Notes: a model not told the origin generated them from the sequence alone. A stretch of DNA of 64,000 bases from [Scytonema hofmanni] UTEX 2349 (GCF_000582685.1 NZ_KK073768.1:4340190-4404189), one strand, 5' to 3'. Numbered from the stretch's first letter, positions 8,327-17,348 are shown. Program-made: numbers and translations.

Positions 8327-9190
8327 TCAACTATTACCTTGCTCGTTTGAAGACTGTTGTTGTGCCATTTGTCTTACTTCCTCAAGACTTAGACTTAAGC
8401 CTTGTGCTATCTGCTCTAAACTAAGCCCTAAAGCCAAAAATTGGCGTACAGCGTTTAAAGTTAGTTCACGTTTGCCTTCTTCTCTGCCTTCTTCCCTACC
8501 TTCAAGCTTGCCTTCTTCCTTACCTTCAAGCTTGCCTTCGGTGAAGGCATCCTGATAAAATCTGGTTTGCTTTAACTCACTTAAACTAAACATTGCTTGT
8601 ATTTCCTCCCTAGTCATCCTTGGAAACTTGTAGACGATGATTGTCTCTATTAATTGTAATAATTGCTGTTGAGGAATTCCACCGCTGACATTTTGCGTAA
8701 CTCTGTCTATTAATTCTCTGAAGAGTGCGATCGCTCTCTCTTCATCTTCAATGATTAACTTGATAGTAGCAATGCCAATTGGTAGCGATGTAGCTTCACC
8801 TAATTCATCTAGATAAATGCGACTAACTCGCTGACTTGTGAAGAACTCGCGGTAATGTTTTATATCTCCTGTGTCTACACTCCGGGTTGGATAGATAACA
8901 GCAGCAACCCAATCGTTTTGGGGTTTATTCTGACGAAGATATAAACATATTTCTGCAAACAATCGAGAGTAAATTTCTGAATCTGGCTGAAATTGTACTT
9001 CCACAAAGTAAATTGGGTTTTCCTCTGTTTGTGTAGGAAGAAAAACCCCATCAATTCTAAATGCTGTTTGTTTAACTTCAACTGATGAAAATTGATACAA
9101 GTTGGCTTCTTCTGGAGGTTCCCCGATGAGTTCAAAGAAGATGCTGGGGAATTCTTGGAATAAGCGATAAAAGATGCTGTCGGTTTTCAC
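8327..9190 (-). CDS. Rpn family / DUF2887 PD-(D/E)XK nuclease-like protein
   Basis: 287 aa, GTG start. The N-terminal half carries a PD-(D/E)XK-type core: a conserved Asp in FRIDGVFL followed by the E-x-Q motif in YFVEVQFQ. Then comes a helical region, a highly charged linker of repeated EGKEEGK/EGREEGR units (about 215-240), and a C-terminal helical motif (ALGLSLEQIAQGLSLSLEEVRQ) typical of cyanobacterial Rpn/transposase-like proteins. Related RpnA proteins promote RecA-independent recombination as DNA endonucleases; here that is inference. The gene sits in an accessory island next to a restriction enzyme. Confidence 0.8.
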   Translation of the reverse strand: MKTDSIFYRLFQEFPSIFFELIGEPPEEANLYQFSSVEVKQTAFRIDGVFLPTQTEENPIYFVEVQFQPDSEIYSRLFAEICLYLRQNKPQNDWVAAVIYPTRSVDTGDIKHYREFFTSQRVSRIYLDELGEATSLPIGIATIKLIIEDEERAIALFRELIDRVTQNVSGGIPQQQLLQLIETIIVYKFPRMTREEIQAMFSLSELKQTRFYQDAFTEGKLEGKEEGKLEGREEGREEGKRELTLNAVRQFLALGLSLEQIAQGLSLSLEEVRQMAQQQSSNEQGNS

Positions 9191-9275
9191 GATTGAGTAT
9201 TATATTGCATAATATTGAGTTTAAACGCAAAGGTACGCTAAGTTAAGCGCAAAGGTACGCTGAGGTTATTGTGGT

Positions 9276-11963
9276 TTAGCTGGGTGCTGAACAACCTATA
9301 ATAGTTTCACCCCGCTTTTCTTTTTCGGCTAATTCTAAATTCAATTCCAACAGCTTCTCTAAAATGTCGTCGCTAGAGTTAAAATCGTAAGCTTGCATCA
9401 CTAGTTTATCAAGTTGTTCATGCAATTTATAAAGTTGGCTCGTTGGTTCATTAAAAAAGTTATTATACAGCGTCGTAATTCCCCACTGTTTCGCTTCCAT
9501 TTGTTGAGTGCGATATTGATGAAGTTCTTCAGCTTTAGCGCGAATTTGATTAACTAATTTAGCATCAGGTGTTTGGGGAAAGGGGAAGGTTTCAAAGCAT
9601 GTATTGTGAGTGTAAGCAATATCAGCTTTTAAAGTAGACTTTTGAGCGTGCATCCAAATACGATGAACTTGAGATGAAAGAACACCAAAAATATAAAAAT
9701 CATCCGATGCAACAGCTTTAGTCTTATTACCTGGAAGCCATTCAAGAGGACAAGGAATAAAAATAGCCCATTTAGATACTTCGGGAACTGCGAAGTAGTA
9801 AGATAGAGGTTTTATAGCTTTTCTCATTCCCTCATTAGTACGCTTAAATCTCCACCATTTTTCCCTCATGACTGCTTCGCGATTTTTTTCTCGTTCTGGC
9901 TTAACATAAATTCTAATATGCTCAAAAGGTAACTCGTAATCACTTGCTTCTTCAATACTCATATTACTAAAATCAATAATCCAGCGTTCAGGCTTCCCGT
10001 GAGGATTTTTAGCCAGATTTGCACCCATTGAAAAAAGCTTTAGAACATCTTGATTTTTTGAATCAGTTTTAATCCATTCGTTAACTTGCTGCTCAGTAAC
10101 TATAAATCCTTCCCCAACAGGAATTACACCCTGAAAGCATTTATTTAGATTCGCTTTTAATCTAACAGCCTGTGAAACATCAATTGTTGTTTTAAGTGAA
10201 GAACTTATTCTTGAAACTACTTCATTATCTAAATAATATTTGTTAGGTAGTTCCTTACTCCAATTAACAATACTAACATGAACCTTTGCTTCACCCGACC
10301 AAGGTTGTGTAGAAACAGCTTCATGAATATAGCCACCATTTTGAGTAATATAATCTAAAGCAGCAATTCTACTTTTACCTTGACTAACTGAATTAGTCCC
10401 AACTAATCCGGCTCTACCTTTTTCGTCAATATGATTATGAGCTAGCCGAAACCAATAAGCACAAAAATCTACAGAATCTTTGACATCTGGAAAGTGTTGA
10501 AAAACCTTATCTATATATTCATCTCCCAAAGCTATTCTCATATGCTTTCCACCTAAAAAGGGAGGATTGCCGATAATTGCATCCGCTTTCTGCCATTCAC
10601 TAAAAAGCGCATCCTGACAAACAATATTTTTATCCAACGTATCCAAAGGCAAAGCCGGTTCAGTCAACTTCAAATTATCAATTGCAATCTTCCGCGCAAT
10701 CATCAAAGTCACTCGCGCTAACTCCACCGCAAAGGGATTTGTATCCATCCCATAAAATTGCTGTGGTGTTACAAAACCCATTTGCATTTGCTCATTAGCC
10801 GACTTCCGACGCTGGGCAATCTTATCTAACAAAAGCATTTCAATTCGCTTTAACTCCTGATATGCCATGTAGAGAAAATTCCCCGAACCACAAGCCGGAT
10901 CTAACACCCGATAACTTTGTAATTCCAATTGCAAAGCCGAAAGTTCACCTATAGTCGTAGCCTCTTCAATTCTTTCTTCCCAATATCTACTAATAGTTGG
11001 ACGGACAATTTTCATAATGTCCGCTTCTGAAGTAAAATGAATTCCGCGTGCATGACGCTCTTTTTTATCCACCGTTCCTTCAAACAAATTACCGAAAATT
11101 GCCGGACGTACTTTACTCCAATCTTCCCGCGCTGATACATCCAAAAAGTTCAATTCTTCCCGCGTTAAATCAATTCCATGAATTAGCGAAAATAAACCGC
11201 CGTTAAAATAATCTACACCTTGATAACGTCCCGCTGGCGTAATTCCTGGCTGATTCATTTCCCGAAATAAACCACCCAAAACATCATAAGAACTTGCCCC
11301 TTTCATGCAATCCTGAACGCAGGAAATAAACATATCACGGGGTAATAATTGCCTATCTTCAGCAAACATCGCTAGCACGCATTGCAAAATAAACCGCTGC
11401 GCTGTCAACTTCTCAATTTTGCGTTTTTCCAACTCCAGTAGCAATTCACCCATCCGACGTGCAGCGCGTTCTGTGACTACGAGCTGGTTATTTCTAAATA
11501 CAGGAGGTTTTTCCCCTAATTCCATAAACGCAAAGGCTCCTGCCCTTTCTGGCAGTTGCTCTAGGGGAATTACATCTACGGGTGTATCTAGTTGAATATC
11601 AAAGTCAAAAATCCAGAATTCGTCAAAATTGCACAACAACACATAACGCGGACGATTTGGTACTAACCGCGTCCAATAATCAAAAGCCTGAGAATAATGC
11701 TTACTTAAATCTTCCCCGCGCTTCTTCATCTCAATCAATACGCGGGGTTTCCACACCAAATCAGCAAAGCCGGTTTTACCCTTCTTGCTGCTTTTTTTAA
11801 TCGCTTCTTCGTAACTCGCTCCCGCTTCTAGCGCTCCCTCATGTCCAAACGCTCGAAAAAACCTATCTAGAAAGGTTTGCGCTTCTTTTCTTTCTTCACC
11901 TTTGATGTGAGAATGGCAAAAATTAACAAATTTGTGGAGACTTTCAAGTGTAGCTGCTACCAT
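9276..11963 (-). CDS. MmeI-like (type IIL) bifunctional restriction-modification enzyme
   Basis: 895 aa. One chain appears to hold nuclease, adenine-N6 methyltransferase and target recognition. The N-terminal PD-ExK site is D68 in GFADLVW and E78-M-K80 in LIEMKK. A helical connector follows, then SAM motif I (LDPACGSGNFLY, about 354-365), catalytic motif IV NPPF at 466-469, and a C-terminal target-recognition domain that ends in a helical bundle. In the MmeI family the methyltransferase modifies one strand and the nuclease cuts at a distance. All key residues are intact, so it is probably active. No separate R, M or S gene adjoins it, as expected for this class. Confidence 0.88.
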   Translation of the reverse strand: MVAATLESLHKFVNFCHSHIKGEERKEAQTFLDRFFRAFGHEGALEAGASYEEAIKKSSKKGKTGFADLVWKPRVLIEMKKRGEDLSKHYSQAFDYWTRLVPNRPRYVLLCNFDEFWIFDFDIQLDTPVDVIPLEQLPERAGAFAFMELGEKPPVFRNNQLVVTERAARRMGELLLELEKRKIEKLTAQRFILQCVLAMFAEDRQLLPRDMFISCVQDCMKGASSYDVLGGLFREMNQPGITPAGRYQGVDYFNGGLFSLIHGIDLTREELNFLDVSAREDWSKVRPAIFGNLFEGTVDKKERHARGIHFTSEADIMKIVRPTISRYWEERIEEATTIGELSALQLELQSYRVLDPACGSGNFLYMAYQELKRIEMLLLDKIAQRRKSANEQMQMGFVTPQQFYGMDTNPFAVELARVTLMIARKIAIDNLKLTEPALPLDTLDKNIVCQDALFSEWQKADAIIGNPPFLGGKHMRIALGDEYIDKVFQHFPDVKDSVDFCAYWFRLAHNHIDEKGRAGLVGTNSVSQGKSRIAALDYITQNGGYIHEAVSTQPWSGEAKVHVSIVNWSKELPNKYYLDNEVVSRISSSLKTTIDVSQAVRLKANLNKCFQGVIPVGEGFIVTEQQVNEWIKTDSKNQDVLKLFSMGANLAKNPHGKPERWIIDFSNMSIEEASDYELPFEHIRIYVKPEREKNREAVMREKWWRFKRTNEGMRKAIKPLSYYFAVPEVSKWAIFIPCPLEWLPGNKTKAVASDDFYIFGVLSSQVHRIWMHAQKSTLKADIAYTHNTCFETFPFPQTPDAKLVNQIRAKAEELHQYRTQQMEAKQWGITTLYNNFFNEPTSQLYKLHEQLDKLVMQAYDFNSSDDILEKLLELNLELAEKEKRGETIIGCSAPS

Positions 11964-12240
11964 TTTGGATTTTGATACTTGGGGAATAATCAGTATTTTT
12001 AACTATTCCTTTGTGATAAATTCATCAATCCAAATGGTATTTTATATTTGGGAAATTTGCACTCCCTCCTCCCTCAGGGCAGAATTGTATTGGGATGGGC
12101 GATCGCTATTAGCTCAAAATTCGGTGTTGCTGCTATGCGAATATGAATTTGTCTCACGCAGAGCCGCAGAGTCGCAGAGAGTAAGAGTTTGAGATGCTTG
12201 ATTTTTAATTTTCATATTTGGATTCAGCAACGCTCAAAAT
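11964..12240. other. Intergenic region, accessory island
   Basis: 277 bp between the restriction enzyme and the XRE genes. A HIP1-like site occurs near 12101, and a fragment resembling a common dispersed repeat (CTCACGCAGAGCCGCAGAGTCGCAGAG, broken here as CTCACGCAGAGC and GCAGAGTCGCAGAG) lies at about 12153-12180. No gene seen. Confidence 0.4.
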
Positions 12241-12603
12241 TCAACTAACTTTCGCTTCATCTCCCGCAGACTCAGCCACAGCAGCCAATCTCGCAGCAGC
12301 AGCTTGAACTATCTGAGCCACTTGAGACAAAGGCATATGATTAATTTGTCTGAGAATCGCGCTGACATCTGAAGTTTCTGGTACTGGTTTACCTTCCAAA
12401 CAGCAGAGTAACTCTTCCATTGTGTACCCAGCTCTGGTTGCTATCTGAGCCAGATTTTCAGTATCTGGAACCTTCACACCCTTTTCCCACATTTGAACAG
12501 CAGTAGCAGAAACTCCCAAAAGCTTGCCAAAAGCTCTTTGACTTGTTGAACCACGAGCTAGTTTGATAATTTCAATCAGTTTTTGTCTACTTTCAATGTT
12601 CAC
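12241..12603 (-). CDS. XRE-family HTH regulator, tandem copy B
   Basis: 120 aa, GTG start. N-terminal lambda-repressor-like helix-turn-helix (SQRAFGKLLGVSATAVQMWEKG, broken as SQRAFGKLLG and VSATAVQMWEKG, residues about 21-43) followed by a helical C-terminal part with SAILRQI and LSQVAQIVQAAA. About four of five residues match the upstream paralogue, and its upstream sequence is also duplicated (AAGTTGA and TAGCTA blocks), so gene plus control region were copied together. It may regulate itself or the nearby restriction genes; unproven. Confidence 0.85.
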   Translation of the reverse strand: MNIESRQKLIEIIKLARGSTSQRAFGKLLGVSATAVQMWEKGVKVPDTENLAQIATRAGYTMEELLCCLEGKPVPETSDVSAILRQINHMPLSQVAQIVQAAAARLAAVAESAGDEAKVS

Positions 12604-12681
12604 TGCTTTTATAGCTAGTCAACTTTATTTACAAGTTTAGTATTTATCTTGCTGCGCTTGAAGTGCTTCATTTTTAGTCGC

Positions 12682-13044
12682 TCAACTGGCTTTGACTTCA
12701 TCTTGTGAAGCTTCAGCAACAGAAGCAAATCTCTCCGCAGTTGCTTGAGCTATCTGAGCGACTTGAGACAAAGGCATATATTTGATTTGTCTTAAAATCA
12801 CACTCAAATCTGATATTTCTGGTACTGCTCTGCCTTCCAAACAACAGAGTAACTCTTCCAACGTGTAGCCTGCACGAGCTGCTATCTGAGCCAAATATTC
12901 GGTGTCTGGTACATTCACACCCTTTTCCCACAACTGTACAGCAGTAGCAGAAACACCCAAAAGCTTGCCAAAAGCTCTTTGACTCATTGAACCACGAGCT
13001 AGTTTGATAATTTCAATCAGTTTTTCTCTGCTTTCTATGTTCAC
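12682..13044 (-). CDS. XRE-family HTH regulator, tandem copy A
   Basis: 120 aa, GTG start. Same architecture as the copy 78 bases downstream: HTH with KLLGVSATAVQLWEKGVNVPD, then a short helical domain (LEELLCCLEGRAVPE, LSVILRQI). It is the promoter-proximal member and is divergent from the gene at 13240. A large inverted repeat (13091-13157) lies in the shared upstream region and is a candidate operator. Function of the target genes unknown. Confidence 0.85.
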   Translation of the reverse strand: MNIESREKLIEIIKLARGSMSQRAFGKLLGVSATAVQLWEKGVNVPDTEYLAQIAARAGYTLEELLCCLEGRAVPEISDLSVILRQIKYMPLSQVAQIAQATAERFASVAEASQDEVKAS

Positions 13045-13090
13045 TGCTGATGTAGCTACTCAACTTTACTTATAAGTTTAGAGAGCAAGA

Positions 13091-13157
13091 CCTACAACGT
13101 TACTTTTATATTGACATGGAAACTTGTAGCTGGTATTCTTAAAAGTAAGGTTGTAGG
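13091..13157. promoter_or_regulatory. Large inverted repeat in the divergent XRE / unknown-gene promoter
   Basis: Arms CCTACAACGTTACTTTT (13091-13107) and AAAAGTAAGGTTGTAGG (13141-13157) match at 16 of 17 positions across a 33-bp spacer. Position between two divergent genes, one encoding an XRE repressor, suggests an operator pair. A small MITE is the alternative; no flanking duplication is evident. Confidence 0.5.
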
Positions 13158-13239
13158 TAGCCAATCTTCCTTTAGTTATTCAGGTAACGAGGCTACTTAG
13201 TTTTTGGGCATTGCTGCCAATAACAGACGGGGGTGCATC

Positions 13240-13731
13240 ATGGTTAGTTGGACACGCAAGAAAACACAATATCGCCGCAAAGGTCAAAGTTTAATTGCCG
13301 CTAATAAAATTAAACCACAATTCTGGCACATTTCGGAAGCCGAAGCCAAAGAAGCACTTGTAGCCCAAGGTGAGCATGTCCAGAAAATCAAGAAAATCCG
13401 CTGCCTGAAGCATCAAGTTTGTATTTCTTATTGGAATGAGCAAGGTGGTGTATGCAGCAGCTTTTTCAGCTACCGAATTTTTGCGCGTTGGCAAAATGAA
13501 GTAGAAAAGGTAATTTATACCTGCCCTACGGTGAAGGAATGGACAAAATTACAACGCATCATGCGGTATGAATTCGCTTATTACAATTATTTCCGAGAAA
13601 TTGAAGATGCACTTTACACGGCATTAGAAAACCGCTTGTGTGTCTTGAAAACAACAACACTACAAGCGGTTTTTACAGATAATTACGTAGAGACGTTCCG
13701 GCAGAATGTCTCTACCGCGCATAATAATTAA
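13240..13731 (+). CDS. Conserved hypothetical protein, repeat-derived C-terminus
   Basis: 163 aa from ATG 13240 (the 13204 TTG is unlikely). Basic N-terminus (SWTRKKTQYRRKGQ), then a compact mixed region with several Trp/Tyr and Cys residues (RCLKHQVCISYW, YTCPTVKEWTKLQRIMRYEFAYYNYFREIED broken as WTKLQRIMRYEF and YYNYFREIED). No family recognised. The final residues (VETFRQNVST) are encoded by a GTAGAGACG-type palindrome at 13687-13715, so that mobile repeat now supplies the tail and stop region. Its end overlaps the end of convergent prfA by 4 bases. Confidence 0.65.
   Translation: MVSWTRKKTQYRRKGQSLIAANKIKPQFWHISEAEAKEALVAQGEHVQKIKKIRCLKHQVCISYWNEQGGVCSSFFSYRIFARWQNEVEKVIYTCPTVKEWTKLQRIMRYEFAYYNYFREIEDALYTALENRLCVLKTTTLQAVFTDNYVETFRQNVSTAHNN
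13687..13715. repeat. GTAGAGACG-type palindrome inside a coding tail
   Basis: Inverted repeat GTAGAGACGTTCCG / AGAATGTCTCTAC. It encodes the C-terminus of the 13240 gene and precedes the overlap with prfA. Confidence 0.8.
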
Positions 13732-14828
13732 TTACTAGCGCCGGAAGTGGCGAGTTCGGCTAACCTTTCCTGCTGGTCTTGGGAGATACAAGATTGAATC
13801 AGTGGCTCTAAATCGCCTTCCAAGACGGGGTTAAGGGAATAATTTTGACCAAGACGGTGGTCGGTGGCACGGTTATCTTTGTAGTTGTAGGTGCGAATCT
13901 TTTCAGAACGTGAACCTGTCCCAACTTGCGATCGCCTCATGGAAGTTACTTCTTCTTGTTGTTCGCGCAACTTGATTTCATACAGCTTTGCCCGCAGAAT
14001 TTGCATAGCCCGTTCTTTATTTTGTAACTGGCTGCGTTCTTCGGTACAGAAAATCCGAATTCCGGTGGGTTTGTGCATCAAGTCAGCCGCTGTTTCTACC
14101 TTGTTGACGTTTTGCCCACCAGCACCACCAGAACGAGCTGTAGTCATCTCAATATCCTTCGGGTCGATGTGAATTTCCACCTCATCCACCTCTGGCATGA
14201 TCGCTACAGTCGCTGTCGAGGTGTGAACTCGTCCTCCAGCTTCGGTTGCCGGCACCCGCTGCACGCGATGCACTCCAGCTTCAAACTTCAGCTTGCTGTA
14301 AACGCTCTCACCCTGAATTTCGAGAATTACTTCTTTGAAGCCGCCCATCTCACCGAGAGACTCACTTACCAGCTTCACTTTCCAACTTTGACTATCAGCA
14401 TAACGCGAATACATTCGCAGCAAATCCCCAGCCCAGATACTTGCCTCATCACCACCAGTACCGGCGCGAATTTCCAGCATGATATTTTTATCATCATTCG
14501 GATCGCGGGGTAACAGCAATACCTTCAAGCGAGTTTCTAAATATTCGATTTTCTGCTCAAGTTCATCGACTTCCAGTCCTGCCATTTCTTGCATTTCTGG
14601 ATCGCTGCTTGCTTCTTTGTAAACTTGACGTGCCCCAATCAAGTCTTCAGTAGCAGTTTTCCAAATTTCATAAGTATCTACTACCTCTTCTAAAGAAGAG
14701 CGTGACTTGGCAATTTGTTGATACTCATCCGGATTTTTGGCAGTATCCGGATCGCCAAGCCGACGGGTTAATTCATTAAAAGTTTGTTCAACGGATTTTA
14801 ATTTATCCAGCAGGTATGATTCAGCCAT
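13728..14828 (-). CDS. prfA: Peptide chain release factor 1
   Basis: 366 aa. Recognises UAA/UAG and triggers peptide release. The RF1 codon-reading PxT motif is PAT in QRVPATEAGG, and the catalytic GGQ lies in SGGAGGQNVNK. Start chosen at ATG 14828 (MAESYLLDKL); the reading to 14858 is an artefactual extension. Last gene of the minus-strand translation cluster, after rpmE, the order typical of cyanobacteria. Confidence 0.97.
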   Translation of the reverse strand: MAESYLLDKLKSVEQTFNELTRRLGDPDTAKNPDEYQQIAKSRSSLEEVVDTYEIWKTATEDLIGARQVYKEASSDPEMQEMAGLEVDELEQKIEYLETRLKVLLLPRDPNDDKNIMLEIRAGTGGDEASIWAGDLLRMYSRYADSQSWKVKLVSESLGEMGGFKEVILEIQGESVYSKLKFEAGVHRVQRVPATEAGGRVHTSTATVAIMPEVDEVEIHIDPKDIEMTTARSGGAGGQNVNKVETAADLMHKPTGIRIFCTEERSQLQNKERAMQILRAKLYEIKLREQQEEVTSMRRSQVGTGSRSEKIRTYNYKDNRATDHRLGQNYSLNPVLEGDLEPLIQSCISQDQQERLAELATSGASN

Positions 14829-14867
14829 GATGAGTCTTTGCGCTCCTTTAAATAACAAATTGGCTTA

Positions 14868-14906
14868 GGAAAAAATACAACCGACCCCGAAAAGTACAGG
14901 GTCGTC
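14868..14906 (-). terminator. Hairpin with T-rich tract between rpmE and prfA
   Basis: Stem CGACCC/GGGTCG (14882-14887 and 14899-14904). On the minus strand it is followed by GTTGTATTTTTT, so it could end or attenuate rpmE transcripts before prfA. Confidence 0.55.
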
Positions 14907-14930
14907 GTTAACACTGCCCAAGCCTTTTTG

Positions 14931-15179
14931 CTACTTTTTCTTTTTGCCGCCTGCGCCTTCTTCACCTGACGATGAGGACATACCGTACTTGCGAAGGAAG
15001 CGTTCTACTCGACCTTCGGTGTCAATCATCTTCTGGGTGCCGGTATAGAATGGGTGGTTTCCAGACCAAACATCTACATGCAATTCTGGCTTGGTTGAGC
15101 CAATGGTCATTACGACTTGACCGTTGCAGTAAACTTTCGCATCTGGATACCACTTAGGATGAATATCAGGTTTAGCCAT
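14931..15179 (-). CDS. rpmE: 50S ribosomal protein L31
   Basis: 82 aa bL31, a small protein bridging the 50S central protuberance and the 30S head. Family landmarks: N-terminal HPKWYPDAKVYCNG, then SGNHPFYTGTQK and GRVERFLRKYG. Only one Cys remains, so it is the zinc-free (C-minus) type. Lys/Gly-rich tail (GKKKK). Confidence 0.95.
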   Translation of the reverse strand: MAKPDIHPKWYPDAKVYCNGQVVMTIGSTKPELHVDVWSGNHPFYTGTQKMIDTEGRVERFLRKYGMSSSSGEEGAGGKKKK

Positions 15180-15223
15180 TTTCCTTTCGTGGTTAATCTA
15201 TATAAATTATAACTTGGGACGAG

Positions 15224-15432
15224 GACTGGGGGCTAGGGACTGGGGGCTAGGGACTGGGGACTGGGGACTGGGGAGATTTAAAGAGGGGAAAAGGGTAAAG
15301 GGTAAAGGTATAGAAATAAAGAGTTATTTAAATCACTCATGATATTTTTTTCCCCCTTTCCCTTTCCCCTTTCCCCCTCCTCAGATTGCCCAATGCCCAA
15401 TGCCCCATGCCCCATGCCCAATGCCCCATGCC
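15224..15432. repeat. Heptameric short tandem repeats between rpsI and rpmE
   Basis: About 9 units of GGGACTG/GGGGCTA type at 15224-15285, and about 8 units of CCCAATG/CCCCATG type at 15387-15432. Typical cyanobacterial STRRs; noncoding. Confidence 0.85.
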
Positions 15433-15439
15433 CAATTCC

Positions 15440-15856
15440 TTATCGTTTCGAGTATTGAGGTGCTTTGCGGGCTTTGTGCAAACCGTATTTTTTGCGCTCT
15501 TTCGCCCGTGGATCGCGGGTGAGGTAGCCTTCGGTTTTCAAAGGTGGGCGGTTTTCTGGATCTAGTTGACATAGCGCACGGGCGACTCCTAAGCGAACAG
15601 AGTCAGCTTGTCCGGTTAAGCCACCACCTTCAGCTTTCACCAAAATGTCATATTCGTTTTCCAATCCCAAAGTTTCTAGGGGTGCTTTGATGACTCCTAA
15701 ATAGTTGGCATTGAATTGGAAATATAAATCTCCAGGTTTGCCATTTACGGTCATCTGACCGGTACCTGGAACTAGGCGTACCCGTGCGACTGCTGATTTC
15801 CGGCGACCAGTACCCCAGTAAACGGCGCGACCACTGTTGGTGTCTAGTGCTTGCAT
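15440..15856 (-). CDS. rpsI: 30S ribosomal protein S9
   Basis: 138 aa uS9. Motifs YWGTGRRKSAVARVRLVPG and the basic C-terminus KYGLHKARKAPQYSKR, whose final Arg reaches the P-site tRNA. The ATG overlaps the rplM stop by one base (TAATG), so translation is probably coupled. Confidence 0.97.
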   Translation of the reverse strand: MQALDTNSGRAVYWGTGRRKSAVARVRLVPGTGQMTVNGKPGDLYFQFNANYLGVIKAPLETLGLENEYDILVKAEGGGLTGQADSVRLGVARALCQLDPENRPPLKTEGYLTRDPRAKERKKYGLHKARKAPQYSKR

Positions 15857-16317
15857 TAGTTTTCGGCTCCAGGAATTGTATTAATTTTTAGTTCTTTAGG
15901 TTGTTGCGCTGCGTGGGGATGATCTGCACCAGCGTAAACTTTCAGTTTGGTAAATAGCTGCCTGCCAAGGCTATTTTTCGGTAGCATACCTTTGACGGCG
16001 ACTTCGATAATCCTTTCTGGTAAGCGGTCTTGCAGCTTGGCGAAGGTTTCGGTTTTCATCCCACCAGGACGACCGGAGTGGCGACGGTAGATTTTTTGAG
16101 TCCGCTTTTTGCCTGTGACTGTGACTTTCTCAGCATTGACGACAATGACGAAGCCGCCTGTGTCCATGTGAGGGGTATATTCTGGTTTATTTTTGCCGCG
16201 CAAAATCATGGCGATTTCGGTTGCGAGGCGACCTAAGCGTTTGTCGGTGGCATCTACTATGTACCACTCACGCTCAATGGATGCTACGGGAGGAAGGTAG
16301 GTTTTGTTTGTTGTCAT
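15856..16317 (-). CDS. rplM: 50S ribosomal protein L13
   Basis: 153 aa uL13, an early-assembly protein binding 23S rRNA. Landmarks WYIVDATDKRLGRLA, ILRGKNKPEYTPHMD, YRHSGRPGG and the C-terminal LKVYAGADHPHAAQQP. Paired with rpsI as in almost all bacteria. Confidence 0.97.
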   Translation of the reverse strand: MTTNKTYLPPVASIEREWYIVDATDKRLGRLATEIAMILRGKNKPEYTPHMDTGGFVIVVNAEKVTVTGKKRTQKIYRRHSGRPGGMKTETFAKLQDRLPERIIEVAVKGMLPKNSLGRQLFTKLKVYAGADHPHAAQQPKELKINTIPGAEN

Positions 16318-16328
16318 TTGTCATGTGT

Positions 16329-16395
16329 CCTTTGTTTGTTAATGGTTAGTTGATAGTTGATAGTGGTTAGTTGATGGTTGATAGTTGTTCTACTA
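16329..16395. repeat. STRR block between truA and rplM
   Basis: Degenerate units of GTTAGTTGATA/GTTGATAGT type. It borders the two-stem repeat at 16397. Confidence 0.7.
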
Positions 16396-16396
16396 A

Positions 16397-16480
16397 TACC
16401 GTTTTTATATGAAGATGCGCCTAGTTTAGCCCACGCAGGTGGGCTTTGTTCGTGTAGCCCCAGGCTTCCAGCCTGAGGGC
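16397..16480 (+). repeat. Two-stem dispersed element, TTTGTTCGTGTAGC family (copy 1)
   Basis: Leader TATATGAAGATGCG, stem GCCCAC/GTGGGC (16429-16444), conserved linker TTTGTTCGTGTAGC (16445-16458), stem CCAGGCT/AGCCTG (about 16459-16475). Confidence 0.8.
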
Positions 16481-16526
16481 GATCAGGTGCAACCTCAATA
16501 ACTGCGCTCCTCCTAACTACTAACCA

Positions 16527-17348
16527 CTAACCAAAAACTAATTTTGGTAAGGTGTCGTACCAAACTTCTTGGGGAAAAGGAAAATCTGGATAACCGACTC
16601 GCAACAAGCATAATCCTTGGGGGGGTGCGGCATATTTGACTTTTTCCCGGTGTTGATATGTCCAGATTTCTGTAAAGTTAGAAAGCGATCGCTCTTGTGA
16701 ACCTACTTCTACTAACATTCCTACCAACAGCCGCACCATGCCATACAAAAATCCATCTGCCTGAATTTCAATATGAAGAAATGATCCTGTACGATAACAC
16801 TCCGCTGCTTGCACTTCTACCCAGGAATGCTTGCGCTTTGAACCCGCACGGTGAAAAGCAGCTAAATGATGCTTTCCCATCAAGGGTTTAAGGGCAGCCT
16901 GAATTAAAGCTTCATCCAGGGGTGCATAATAATAATGCCAACTAAAGGGTCTAACGAACAAGTTCGGTCGGTCTTCGGTGTAAAGCGTGTAACGATAACG
17001 TCGATAAGCTGCACCAAAGCGAGCGTGCCAACTGTTACTTACACCTGCCGAAGCCCGAATCAATATATCTTTGGGCAAATAGCTATTAAGAACTGTAGCC
17101 CACTTTTCGGCGGGGATTCTACCTGTGGCATCAAAATGGGCTACTTGAGCAGCTGCGTGAACTCCGGAGTCGGTTCGCCCTGCGCCGTGTAGTGTCACAT
17201 GATACCCCAGTATAACTGAGATAGCTTTTTCTATCTCTTCTTGCACGGTGCGTTGTTGTAGTTGTCGTTGCCACCCATGAAAATGAGTGCCCAGGTATTG
17301 AATTACTAGGGCTACTCTATAAGTCGGTGTAGGGTGGCTTTCTAACAT
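16527..17348 (-). CDS. truA: tRNA pseudouridine synthase A
   Basis: 273 aa. Isomerises U38-40 in the tRNA anticodon stem-loop. Catalytic Asp in the GAGRTDSGVHA motif, plus YLGTHFHGWQRQ and FLYGMVRLLVG. ATG 17348 preferred to the TTG at 17369. Downstream of rplQ in the cluster, the usual bacterial place. Confidence 0.95.
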   Translation of the reverse strand: MLESHPTPTYRVALVIQYLGTHFHGWQRQLQQRTVQEEIEKAISVILGYHVTLHGAGRTDSGVHAAAQVAHFDATGRIPAEKWATVLNSYLPKDILIRASAGVSNSWHARFGAAYRRYRYTLYTEDRPNLFVRPFSWHYYYAPLDEALIQAALKPLMGKHHLAAFHRAGSKRKHSWVEVQAAECYRTGSFLHIEIQADGFLYGMVRLLVGMLVEVGSQERSLSNFTEIWTYQHREKVKYAAPPQGLCLLRVGYPDFPFPQEVWYDTLPKLVFG

